64,000 nt of DNA from Oligoflexia bacterium (GTDB taxonomy: Bacteria > Bdellovibrionota > Bdellovibrionia > Bdellovibrionales > Bdellovibrionaceae). How positions within the stretch are numbered: the stretch's first letter is position 1; every line of letters begins with the position of its first letter. The notes beneath the pieces were generated by a model that had not been told where the DNA came from, did not search any database, and saw only the letters and a list, made by a program, of their open reading frames with translations. The translations under genes were made by a program, and so were the position numbers. The stretch covers positions 1 to 64,000 of the forward strand of contig BOLD01000006.1 of NCBI GenBank assembly GCA_016861345.1, given 5' to 3'. Shown one piece after another: positions 16,766 through 24,784 of this stretch.

Positions 16766-18541
16766 TTAAAACCGCTCCCAGAACTGACGTTGAGCTTGGG
16801 CTTGGGACTTAAACATCAAAAGTCCTGAGATGTATTTGGCTCCCGTGATTTGGCAATATTCTTTTGCTCTTGAATCATCCCGGTAGTTGAGATCAATAAC
16901 TCGTTTGGGGGTCCAATTGTGTTTTGGCAATTCAGCATTTGGTGCCGCCGCCCAAATCAGTGTTTCTGGATTTGCGGTAGGGGCTTCGTCGGCGTCCTCA
17001 CCTCTCATCTGGCCTGTTCGAGACGAGTAGGAAATTGCGCTGGGGATAAGCTCGTGGATAACAGGCAACGTGCCCCCGCCACCCCAAATGACAACTTCAC
17101 CCAGATCAGACTCGGTTTCAAGTAGAGAGCTTAGGCCCTCAAGGTCAGTGTTGTGAGCCCACCAGCCATGATTTGATTCAAGAACAAGAGTGTTCGCTGA
17201 TTGAAGTTTCTGTGCAATTTCTGTGTGGTCTTTTGCAAAATGAAAGGCTTTTATTTTTAGAGGCGAGGTCACCGCCGCATATCGTAGCCCCATTTTTTCA
17301 AGTAAAGGGAGAGATTCATCCCATTCATGCTCAGAAATATCAATTGCAAAGAAGGGAATTCCTCGGCTTCGAAAATAGGGCTGGTGTTCAGCAGGGGAAT
17401 AGCTATGCATCACTGGGTGTCCCAGTACAGCTGCAAATTCTTGATGGCAAGAAGAAATGTTGAGCCATTCGCTCAGAGTGGGCTGATCCAGATGGGGACT
17501 GCCAAAATCATGTATGAAATTTAATTTTTGTTGATGCTTGAGCCACAGTCGAACCCAGGTCCATCTGCCGCTTTTTGATCGTGGCAAGAAGGATCGATTC
17601 TTTGGATCTTGGCTTTGCCAAGATAAACACTGACGTAATTCTGAGTAATTATGAATTTCAATAGCCAATTTCAGGTGTCGGTTTTTTCCGTTGGATTCAA
17701 GATCATTCAGAAGATCAGAAATTGATTTCTCACCGCGCTCGTGAAGAGAAATAATCGTGGGCTTGATTTGGTCTGGAGTGCCCAGCTCAAGAGCCCAATC
17801 TGTTTCATAACCTTCGGCATTCATCTTTTGCAGGATCGTCTTTGTCGGTTGAGTTCGACATGAGATGAGAATTTGATTCTTAGGAATCAAAGTGAGAGCT
17901 TTTTGAAATTCAACCTCTGTTAAGAGATCATCTCTGAGTTCATATTGATCAAATCCACGAGAGAAATAATAGTTTTTAAAAATCTCGGCATTTTGTAGGT
18001 GAGCTGCGGTCAAAGTTAAAATTCCACCAGCATCATCCACCTGGTTCAAAAAAATCATTTTTTCAATTTCGTTGGGACTGGTGAGTCCTTCAGGCATTTC
18101 GTAATGCCAGTGAGCAAATCGTGAATACAATTCAGATCTTTTCTGGTAACGCTCTTGGAATTCTTCAAGCGGAGTCAGATTTTGATTGAGTCTTGGACGA
18201 TCCAGAAAAATTCGACCCAGCGAATCTGTTTTGCGTGACACCCAAACGATTTCGACATCGGGATGAATTTGGATTTGAGTCAGGTCGAATCCAGCTCCCA
18301 GAGAAATAATGAACTCGGACCTTCGCATCAGGTATTCCAGGGTTTTCAATTCAATCTGGCGAAATGTTTTTTCTCCAACCAGTTCAAAGATATCAGCAAT
18401 CTTTGCTTGAGCCCCTTTTTCGATCTCACGGTCCAGATCATGGACGGCTATCGACGATCCCCGAAGCGAATGATAAATCTGCAGTCTTTGGACTAAGGCA
18501 GTTTTTCCGACCCCCCGATGACCGATGAGCAGCATTTTCAT
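16766..18541 (-). CDS. trifunctional fusion: shikimate kinase, AroD-like domain, shikimate dehydrogenase
   Basis: This 591-residue protein joins three shikimate-pathway domains. Residues 1-165 are shikimate kinase (Walker A GHRGVGKT at 7-14, HDLDREIE near 34, DRPRLNQ near 114). Residues 175-357 look like type I dehydroquinase (YELRDDLL at 200, ILISCRT at 224, EIHNYSEL with the His at 297, DQPTLSEWL at 352). The Schiff-base Lys position appears as Arg331 and the barrel's end is short, so it may be inactive. Residues 368-591 are shikimate dehydrogenase (GHPVMHSYSP, TSPLK with K429, SANTLV, HNTD with D466, GGGG cofactor loop, SGLLMFKSQAQ). The ATG overlaps the aroA stop (ATGA). Symbols would be aroK-aroD-aroE. 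Confidence 0.85.
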   Translation of the reverse strand: MKMLLIGHRGVGKTALVQRLQIYHSLRGSSIAVHDLDREIEKGAQAKIADIFELVGEKTFRQIELKTLEYLMRRSEFIISLGAGFDLTQIQIHPDVEIVWVSRKTDSLGRIFLDRPRLNQNLTPLEEFQERYQKRSELYSRFAHWHYEMPEGLTSPNEIEKMIFLNQVDDAGGILTLTAAHLQNAEIFKNYYFSRGFDQYELRDDLLTEVEFQKALTLIPKNQILISCRTQPTKTILQKMNAEGYETDWALELGTPDQIKPTIISLHERGEKSISDLLNDLESNGKNRHLKLAIEIHNYSELRQCLSWQSQDPKNRSFLPRSKSGRWTWVRLWLKHQQKLNFIHDFGSPHLDQPTLSEWLNISSCHQEFAAVLGHPVMHSYSPAEHQPYFRSRGIPFFAIDISEHEWDESLPLLEKMGLRYAAVTSPLKIKAFHFAKDHTEIAQKLQSANTLVLESNHGWWAHNTDLEGLSSLLETESDLGEVVIWGGGGTLPVIHELIPSAISYSSRTGQMRGEDADEAPTANPETLIWAAAPNAELPKHNWTPKRVIDLNYRDDSRAKEYCQITGAKYISGLLMFKSQAQAQRQFWERF

Positions 18542-19716
18542 AGGTTGACTCCGATTGTTGACCAGAACTCAGGAAAACTTTTACTAACAACTTGGGGGCT
18601 CTCAAGCTTGATATCAAACCCAGCTCGTATCAAAAGACCAGCGGCCATAGCCATTCGGTGATCATGATCGGGATTAAATGCAAACGATGTGGGCTTAAGT
18701 TTTCGACCCTTGCCGTGAATAACAAGGCCGTCCTCTTTCATGTCGCAATCAACTCCAGCGAATTGAAGAAGCTCCCAGGTCTTTGCAATTCGATTGGATT
18801 CCTTATGAACCAGATGGGGGGCACCGCTTAGACGCGAGATTCCATTCGCAAAAGAGCAAAGAACTCCAAGGACAGGAAAGAGATCAGGGCAATTCTCTAA
18901 GTTCATTTCGATGGGCAGAAGTTTTTCGGTTTGCTTGATTTTCAAAGTATCGTTTTGAATTTGTAGATCAGCGCCCATTTCTTTCATCAGTCGAACAAAG
19001 ATGTAATCTGGTTGAAGGCTATGGGTGTTGAATCCAGAAATTTCAACTTCTCCACAAATCGCTGCTGCAGCAGCCACGGCAAAGGCAGAAGAGTAATCTG
19101 GCTCCACAGTAATTTCAGTAATCGTGACCTTTTGATTTTGAGGAATAACAACGTGATGCTCATCTTCACTGAACGTCATCCCAACCTGGCGGACAAGATC
19201 AAGGGTCATTTGCCAATAACTGTCAGATACAGAGGGTCCGCTGAGATCCAACTCAAGCTCAAAGGGCAATTCCCAAGCGTTCAATAAAACAGCAGAGGCA
19301 AACTGACTTGATCTTTCTCTCTGAATTTTCAAGGCCCCATTGGGCATGCGCCAACCTGTTGTTTCAATAATTAGAGTGTTCTTCTCAATATGTGCAAGAA
19401 CCCCTAACTGATGAAGAGAAGAGAGAAGTTCACCCTGAGGTCTCTCAAATAGTCTTGGGGAACCTGTTAATTTCCACTGCCCGGGAATTCGAGAGGCTCG
19501 AAGCGCCATAAATCGAAAGGTTGTTCCGGCTTCGCCACAAAAAATTTCTTGATTGGCAGTTAGGCTTTCAAGGGCTTTTTTCATGTGAACAACATCATCA
19601 CAAAGGGAAAGGCCATTGATAATTAAGTCTGGAAAATAACTTTTCAGAATAAGGCAACGATTCAGAATTGATTTTGATCCTGGAATTGTTCCCTTATATT
19701 GAAAGCAGTTAGACAC
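18538..19716 (-). CDS. aroA: 3-phosphoshikimate 1-carboxyvinyltransferase (EPSP synthase)
   Basis: This enzyme transfers enolpyruvate from PEP to shikimate 3-phosphate. It has the family motifs PGSKSILNR, CGEAGTTFRFM (the GNAGT site), RPQGELLSSL, SSQFASAVLL, EPDYSSAFA and FNPDHDHRMAMA. I place the start at GTG 19716, giving 392 residues: AAAAGGCAGG lies just upstream and it overlaps the aroB stop by eight bases. A TTG at 19776 would add 20 residues but overlap aroB by 68 bases. It is the middle gene of the aroB-aroA-aroKDE operon. Confidence 0.93.
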   Translation of the reverse strand: MSNCFQYKGTIPGSKSILNRCLILKSYFPDLIINGLSLCDDVVHMKKALESLTANQEIFCGEAGTTFRFMALRASRIPGQWKLTGSPRLFERPQGELLSSLHQLGVLAHIEKNTLIIETTGWRMPNGALKIQRERSSQFASAVLLNAWELPFELELDLSGPSVSDSYWQMTLDLVRQVGMTFSEDEHHVVIPQNQKVTITEITVEPDYSSAFAVAAAAAICGEVEISGFNTHSLQPDYIFVRLMKEMGADLQIQNDTLKIKQTEKLLPIEMNLENCPDLFPVLGVLCSFANGISRLSGAPHLVHKESNRIAKTWELLQFAGVDCDMKEDGLVIHGKGRKLKPTSFAFNPDHDHRMAMAAGLLIRAGFDIKLESPQVVSKSFPEFWSTIGVNL

Positions 19717-20704
19717 GAAGGGCCTGCCTTTTCCATTCGGTAACGAGTTCTGAGATTTTAACTTTTGTGACAACAATTTTGCCCGGGCTCTTCACAAATA
19801 TATATCTGATCTGGCTGTGTGCAGAAATTTTTTTATCTTGTGAAAGATAAACGCCAGGATTGTTGATTTCGGCCAATTCGTTAGAAAGGATCCATTGGTC
19901 AAGGGGCAGAGTGAGTCTTGGTTGGGTGATTCCTCTTTTTTTGCCCCAGTTTAGAGCAAACAATGTTCCCAGTAAGACGGCATATCCATGGGGAAGTCCC
20001 GAGGCCGACTCAAGCACATGACCTACGGTGTGCCCCAAATTAAGAACGTGACGAAGACCTTTTTTTTCATAAGGGTCTTTATTGACGATTTTTAATTTGG
20101 CTTGAACAAGGCTGGGAAGAAGTTTCCACAACTGTCTTTCGTCCCAAACCTTTATTTGAGAAATATTTTTCCATAAGCCCCCACCGGATATGAGCCCAAT
20201 TTTATAGACCTCACCCAGAGCCTCAAAAACTCTTTCTGATGGCAAGGCCGAGAGAACAGATTTCACGAGGTAGACTTTATCGGCGGGATAAAATGTGCCA
20301 ATTTGGTTTTTAAATTGAGCACAATTCAGAGCTGTTTTCCCGCCATGAGAAGAATCAATGGCTGAGAGCCAAGTACTTGGAATGTGAATTAAGCCCACGC
20401 CGCGCTTTAGAATACTGGCGACAAACCCGCCAAAATCACCAACAGAGCCTCCGCCAAAAACAACAATTTGCATTGTGTCCTTGGGGATCCCCTCTGAAAT
20501 TTTTAAAATGGTATCCAGGTGTGAAGAAAAATGTTTAAGATCTTTAAGATTCTCCCCAGAGCTAACCGAATATCGCCTTGGAAATTTTTTGATCCAGGAA
20601 GAATATTTATTACTCAAAATCTGGTCATAAACCAGAATTTGATTTTTGAAATCGACTTTCGGTAACGAATTTGAAAAATGCAGTTGAGATTTTTTAAAGC
20701 TCAT
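19709..20704 (-). CDS. aroB: 3-dehydroquinate synthase
   Basis: This metal- and NAD-dependent enzyme cyclises DAHP to dehydroquinate. The 331-residue protein carries VVFGGGSVGDFGGFVAS (NAD site), RGVGLIHIPSTWLSAIDSSHGGKTALN, KNQIGTFY, GEVYKIGLI and LNLGHTVGHVLE with the metal-ligand His residues. Some positions differ from the enteric enzyme (SHGGKTA where SVGGKTA is usual) but the order is complete. It begins eight bases after the coiled-coil gene at 20713 and overlaps aroA at its end. Confidence 0.92.
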   Translation of the reverse strand: MSFKKSQLHFSNSLPKVDFKNQILVYDQILSNKYSSWIKKFPRRYSVSSGENLKDLKHFSSHLDTILKISEGIPKDTMQIVVFGGGSVGDFGGFVASILKRGVGLIHIPSTWLSAIDSSHGGKTALNCAQFKNQIGTFYPADKVYLVKSVLSALPSERVFEALGEVYKIGLISGGGLWKNISQIKVWDERQLWKLLPSLVQAKLKIVNKDPYEKKGLRHVLNLGHTVGHVLESASGLPHGYAVLLGTLFALNWGKKRGITQPRLTLPLDQWILSNELAEINNPGVYLSQDKKISAHSQIRYIFVKSPGKIVVTKVKISELVTEWKRQALRV

Positions 20705-20712
20705 GTGTGTGT

Positions 20713-21126
20713 TTATTTCTTTTGCTCAGACGAAGATTTATCAAACTCATCCTTTGCTTTTTTAAAGGATTCTTTCATTTTATCTAAAGCGAGACTCATG
20801 CCCTTTTCAATTTCATCCCAAGCTCGGCCACTGCTTTTTTTCAATTCCACTAATTTTGATTTCAATTTTTTTTGCTCTTTTTCGAGCTCAGCAATTTCTT
20901 CTTTGATTTCTTTTTTGGCAGAGTTTGATTTGCTTTTTGCTTCTTGTTTTAAGGACTCGATCTTCTGATCCATATCCTGAAGTGCTTCTTCGAGTTCTTT
21001 TTGGATTTTATCCTTGGCTTCTCGACCTTTTTCTTGTGCCTTATCGACAACATCTGCGGCAAGCGTCGCAGAAGGTAATCCAAGAACTAGGAATAATGAT
21101 AAAAAGATTGTCAGGACTAGCCTCAT
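20713..21126 (-). CDS. exported coiled-coil protein
   Basis: The 137-residue protein has a signal peptide (cleavage likely after ATLAA, about residue 24). Almost all of the rest is Lys/Glu-rich heptad sequence (from DKAQEKGREAKDKIQKELEE to the end), so it forms a long periplasmic alpha-helical coil. It ends eight bases before aroB and is probably co-transcribed with the shikimate genes, though no metabolic link is obvious. The ATG has GGAGG upstream. It diverges from the gene at 21251. Confidence 0.7.
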   Translation of the reverse strand: MRLVLTIFLSLFLVLGLPSATLAADVVDKAQEKGREAKDKIQKELEEALQDMDQKIESLKQEAKSKSNSAKKEIKEEIAELEKEQKKLKSKLVELKKSSGRAWDEIEKGMSLALDKMKESFKKAKDEFDKSSSEQKK

Positions 21127-21250
21127 AAAATGCCTCCGTATGTCTCAAGTTTACACACCACCAGAAAATCAACAAGTTGATATAAAAAATCATTAAGTTG
21201 CTGGGCATCATTTACCGATAGAAGGTTACTTTAATTATAAGGAGACAATT

Positions 21251-21631
21251 GTGACAAAAAATAAAACATACAAATTTGGTGATCTGACATACAAAGCATA
21301 TTGCAAACCAGCAGGACATGGCTGGGAAGTGGGCTTTACTTATGGTGGCAAGCCAGTATTTGTGGGCAACTTTGTACATGCCTCAGAGGCTAAGCAGTGG
21401 TGGAAAAAGATGTGTTATGAAATGACATATTTTTGCAAGCACCATGAGTACGTTCCAACTGCTTCGCCCGCTTGGTACAGCAAGTATTTCGGTAACTATA
21501 TGTATAAGTCTTATTATACATGGCTGGATAAATGCTTTTCAAAGTACACTCGTGAGTACACGACAGCGACGAAGAATGACTATAAGAAGTATAAAAATTA
21601 CGAGAAGCACTTTCATTATAAAACTGCTTAA
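21251..21631 (+). CDS. small aromatic-rich protein of unknown function
   Basis: The 126-residue protein starts with GTG preceded by AAGGAGAC. It opens with a compact domain (YKFGDLTYKAYCKPAGHGWEV, then GGKPVFVGNF and a WWKKM helix). The C-terminal half is extremely rich in Tyr, Lys and His. It has no signal peptide. Strong ribosome site and domain-like N terminus argue that it is real. I recall similar short proteins from Bdellovibrio but no function. A perfect 11-base-pair hairpin follows the stop. Confidence 0.65.
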   Translation: MTKNKTYKFGDLTYKAYCKPAGHGWEVGFTYGGKPVFVGNFVHASEAKQWWKKMCYEMTYFCKHHEYVPTASPAWYSKYFGNYMYKSYYTWLDKCFSKYTREYTTATKNDYKKYKNYEKHFHYKTA

Positions 21632-21637
21632 TTTGAA

Positions 21638-21664
21638 TTGGGCCACAAATTCCTTGTGGCCCAA
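21638..21664 (+). terminator. 11-base-pair perfect hairpin between the 21251 gene and aroC
   Basis: TTGGGCCACAA at 21638-21648 pairs with TTGTGGCCCAA at 21654-21664 around a five-base loop. It starts six bases after the stop of the upstream gene and ends ten bases before the aroC ATG. No T-run follows, so termination is uncertain; it could also shape aroC translation. Confidence 0.5.
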
Positions 21665-21674
21665 CCCTATTTAG

Positions 21675-22643
21675 ATGTATCAAATCCCTATGTCTGGGAA
21701 TTCATTTGGCCGACATTTTATTATTCACACATTTGGCGAAAGCCACGGCGCGGCCCTTGGTGCTATCGTTGATGGCTGTCCTGCAGGATTGGATTTTGAT
21801 CTTTCATTTCTCCAGAGTGAATTAGATCGTCGCCGCCCCGGCACGAATCAATCTGTATCAAGTCGTCAAGAGCCTGATCAGGTCGAGGTTTTAAGTGGAG
21901 TCTTTCAAGGAAAAACTCTCGGTACCCCAATCGCACTGATCGTTCGCAATCAAGATCAGCGATCTGCTGACTATGACCAGATTCAAAATCAACCTCGTCC
22001 CGGTCATGCCGATGATATCTGGCGACAGAAGTACGGCCACGTTGATCATCGTGGTGGGGGGCGATCCTCGGGCCGCGAGACGGTCTCTCGGGTTCTTGGT
22101 GGAGCAGTCGCCAAGATGGTGCTTCAAAAAATATATCCAAATTTAAAATTTGAAACCCGCATTATCCAAATGGGGCCATTTCAGAATCCATCAGAGACTC
22201 AAATTGCAGAGGCTCTTGAAAAAGCAAAGGCCCAGGGGGAAAGCTTCGGAGCTCAAATCGAGCTTCGAATTCAAAACCCCCCGCCCAGCCTTGGTCAGCC
22301 TGTTTTTCATAAGCTGAAATCAGATTTGGCTGGTGCGATGATGAGTGTTGGAGCGACAACAGCAATTGAATTTGGCGCAGGCACAGCTGCGGGCTTTGCA
22401 AAGGGCACCGAGTTTCATCGGTCAAACCAGGCTGTTTATGGTGGTCTACGGGGCGGAATCAGCACTGGTGAAGACATTGTGATGAAGATCACAATGAAGC
22501 CCACCTCTTCAATTCTTGACGTAGCAAAGCAGGGTCGCCATGATCCTTGCATCGGCCTTCGAGCTCGTCCCGTGTTCGAGGCCATGGCCGCACTTGTTTT
22601 AGTTGACCATCACCTTGGATTAAATCAAGATCAGTTTCGTTAA
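21675..22643 (+). CDS. aroC: chorismate synthase
   Basis: AroC makes chorismate from EPSP using reduced FMN. The motifs are GESHGAALGAIVDGCPAG, RRRPGTN, RPGHADDIWRQKYGHVDHRGGGRSS (joined over a normal spacing), GGISTGEDI, KPTSSI and GRHDPCIGLRARPVFEAM. At 322 residues it is shorter than the usual 350-390, with a shortened loop between the KPTSSI and GRHDP motifs. Neither the ATG at 21675 nor a second one at 21690 has a clear ribosome site, perhaps because of the hairpin just upstream. It supplies chorismate to the men genes downstream. Confidence 0.94.
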   Translation: MYQIPMSGNSFGRHFIIHTFGESHGAALGAIVDGCPAGLDFDLSFLQSELDRRRPGTNQSVSSRQEPDQVEVLSGVFQGKTLGTPIALIVRNQDQRSADYDQIQNQPRPGHADDIWRQKYGHVDHRGGGRSSGRETVSRVLGGAVAKMVLQKIYPNLKFETRIIQMGPFQNPSETQIAEALEKAKAQGESFGAQIELRIQNPPPSLGQPVFHKLKSDLAGAMMSVGATTAIEFGAGTAAGFAKGTEFHRSNQAVYGGLRGGISTGEDIVMKITMKPTSSILDVAKQGRHDPCIGLRARPVFEAMAALVLVDHHLGLNQDQFR

Positions 22644-22661
22644 TATACTGCCGAGGTTATC

Positions 22662-23123
22662 ATGAAAAAACTAATTCTTTTGCCCCTTCTTTTCTTCTCT
22701 CTTATTTCCTGCGAAGCCTTTAAAGATCGTGATTTGAAATTGGCAGCAGTCGATACCGCAAAACAAAATTATACATTGGCTGTCGAAAAAGAGGCGGCAG
22801 AGGCACTTGGTAAAGACCACACCCGTTTGCAAGATTGTGTCTCCTACTTTGTGAATCATACTGAATTTTTGATTGAGAATATCGAGCGAGGGGGTGAGGT
22901 TAAGGCCACTGTTGGTATTGAGATGGTTGCGCTTTCAACACAGGTTCGTAAGCATATGTTGGGTATTCTTTCTCAAGCGCAGGGTAAGACTGTGAATTCG
23001 TTTAACTTTACTGAGGCACTGAGACTAATGAAACAGCAGGAGCCCAAGCTTGCGGAAAATGAATTTCACAAAATGAAAGTCAACTTGATCAAAACCGATA
23101 AGGGCTGGGTTGGAGCCAATTAG
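22662..23123 (+). CDS. small lipoprotein of unknown function
   Basis: The 153-residue protein has a lipoprotein signal peptide with lipobox LISC (Cys about residue 17). The mature part is mainly helical and charged, with two Cys-poor segments (KQNYTLAVEKEAAEALGKD and ALRLMKQQEPKLAENEFHK). No family is recognised. It lies 18 bases after aroC and may share its transcript. Its 3' end overlaps the convergent ubiE by four bases. Confidence 0.65.
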   Translation: MKKLILLPLLFFSLISCEAFKDRDLKLAAVDTAKQNYTLAVEKEAAEALGKDHTRLQDCVSYFVNHTEFLIENIERGGEVKATVGIEMVALSTQVRKHMLGILSQAQGKTVNSFNFTEALRLMKQQEPKLAENEFHKMKVNLIKTDKGWVGAN

Positions 23124-23839
23124 TCCTTTTTAGTGCCGCGGTAGATGTAGGCCACGCCACCCGTTAAAGATGTGTAGTCACAGCTGTAAAAGGCGTCAGT
23201 TTTTTTCATCAGATTCAAGAAGTCCTGTCGGCAAGGGAACAGAGCTGAAGACTTCTGAAGATAGCGGTAGGCCTCTTTTTCGCCAGTCACCCATCCGCCA
23301 ACAACGGGAAGAATTTTCTCGGAATAAAAATTAAAAATTTGGGCAAATCCAGGCATGGTGGCTTGACCGAACTCAAGCACCATGACTCGCCCGCCAGGCT
23401 TTGCAACCCGGACCATTTCTTGAAGGGCCTTGAGAGGATCGGCGACGTTTCGAATACCGAAAGAGATGCTCACAACGTCAAAGGTGTTGTCTGGGAATTG
23501 AAGATTCATCACATCAGCTTGGGTAAATTCAATGTCTAGATTTTTGGACTTTGCTTTTGCAGGAGCAGGAATCATCATCTCTGGGCAGAAGTCTGTGCCG
23601 ATCACTTTTCCCTCTGGCCCGACTGCTTTTTTAAACTCAATCGCCAGGTCACCTGTTCCTGTTGCGCAATCAAGAACCGCATCGCCGTGATCAACCTCAG
23701 AAAGTTGAACCAATTTTTTTCTCCAAGCATGGTGAATTCCCATAGAAAGAACAGAGTTGGCTTTGTCGTACTTGTTCGCCACGCGAGCGAACATTTGTCG
23801 TATTTTTTCTGGCTGGGGCGAGTGCGTCTGTTGGCTCAT
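23120..23839 (-). CDS. ubiE: demethylmenaquinone C-methyltransferase
   Basis: This SAM enzyme makes the last step of menaquinone synthesis (menG activity) and in some bacteria also ubiquinone. The 239-residue protein has FARVANKYDKANSVLSMG near the N terminus, motif I LDCATGTGDLA, SFGIRNVADPLKALQEM and the C-terminal TGGVAYIYRG. All are diagnostic for the UbiE/MenG family. The neighbouring menF-menD-menH genes point to menaquinone as the product. It starts one base after the DAHP synthase stop, so the two form an operon. Confidence 0.93.
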   Translation of the reverse strand: MSQQTHSPQPEKIRQMFARVANKYDKANSVLSMGIHHAWRKKLVQLSEVDHGDAVLDCATGTGDLAIEFKKAVGPEGKVIGTDFCPEMMIPAPAKAKSKNLDIEFTQADVMNLQFPDNTFDVVSISFGIRNVADPLKALQEMVRVAKPGGRVMVLEFGQATMPGFAQIFNFYSEKILPVVGGWVTGEKEAYRYLQKSSALFPCRQDFLNLMKKTDAFYSCDYTSLTGGVAYIYRGTKKD

Positions 23840-23840
23840 A

Positions 23841-24692
23841 TTACAACTTCTGAAGTGGGTGGTTCAGGGCTGATAAAACGCCCTCAATTTGCTTCATTAA
23901 TATTTTAAAATCTTCAAGGGTCAGTGCTTGCTTGCCGTCAGAGAGAGCCTCTTCGGGACGTGGGTGGACCTCAACGATCACGCCATCGGCGCCAACGGCG
24001 GCTGCGGCAAGAGCGACTTTTGGAACGAACTCTCGAATTCCAACTGCGTGGGAAGGGTCAACGATGACGGGATAGTGAGTTCGAGCTTTTGCGAAAATCA
24101 CAGCATTGAGATCAAAAGTATAGCGAGTCGCCGTTTCAAAAGTTCGAATTCCCCGTTCGCAAAGAACGATTCCCTCGTTTCCTCCAAGAGAAATGTATTC
24201 TGCAGCTTTGATCCACTCTTCAATCAGGGCTGAAAAACCCCGCTTCAGCATGATGGGTTTTCGGCTCATGCCGAGCTCTTTTAGAAGAGCATAGTTAAAC
24301 ATATTTCGAGCCCCGACTTGGTACATAGCTACATAGTCATCGAGTACTTCAATTTGTCGAGGGTCAGTCACCTCTGTGACAAGGCCCATCTTTGTTTGAT
24401 CAAGCACGTTGCGGATAAAATGTAGGGCCTCAGATCCTAACCCTTGAAAAGCTTTCGCGCTGGTGCGCATTTTCCAGATGCCACCGCGTAAAAGAACGGC
24501 ACCAGAGTTTTTAACTCCTTGGGCAGTTTCAAGAAACTGACCGTAGCTTTCAATTGAACAGGGACCTGCAATGACAGAAAAATCAGGTCCGCCAATTTTA
24601 ATATCGCCGACTTGGACTGCCTTAGTTTTTCGTAAAGGCAACACTGCGCCATGAGTTCTAAGAAGAGGACTTGTCTCTGAAGTAATTTCCAT
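23841..24692 (-). CDS. aroF: 3-deoxy-7-phosphoheptulonate (DAHP) synthase
   Basis: This is the first enzyme of the shikimate pathway, joining PEP and erythrose 4-phosphate. It is the short AroF/KDO8P-like (type I beta) form. Motifs are VIAGPCSIES, LLRGGIWKMRTS, VTEVTDPRQIE, YQVGARNMFNY, IMLKRG, ERGIRTFE and IVDPSHAVG, with metal-binding residues retained. There is no ACT or chorismate mutase domain. I choose the ATG at 24692 because AGGCGGA precedes it (283 residues); an upstream ATG at 24731 would add 13 residues with no ribosome site. It diverges from menF and precedes ubiE. Confidence 0.92.
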   Translation of the reverse strand: MEITSETSPLLRTHGAVLPLRKTKAVQVGDIKIGGPDFSVIAGPCSIESYGQFLETAQGVKNSGAVLLRGGIWKMRTSAKAFQGLGSEALHFIRNVLDQTKMGLVTEVTDPRQIEVLDDYVAMYQVGARNMFNYALLKELGMSRKPIMLKRGFSALIEEWIKAAEYISLGGNEGIVLCERGIRTFETATRYTFDLNAVIFAKARTHYPVIVDPSHAVGIREFVPKVALAAAAVGADGVIVEVHPRPEEALSDGKQALTLEDFKILMKQIEGVLSALNHPLQKL

Positions 24693-24784
24693 GTATCCGC
24701 CTGTTAAGGTGAAGGTGGGAAGGTATACCATTATTTTAGATTAGAGAAACTACTTCAGGTGAAGTTTTGTAAGAAAGCTAGGGT

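Noticed and set aside
18538-19776. TTG start of aroA at 19776
   Set aside because: It needs a 68-base overlap with aroB and lacks a ribosome site; the GTG at 19716 has both a site and a normal overlap.
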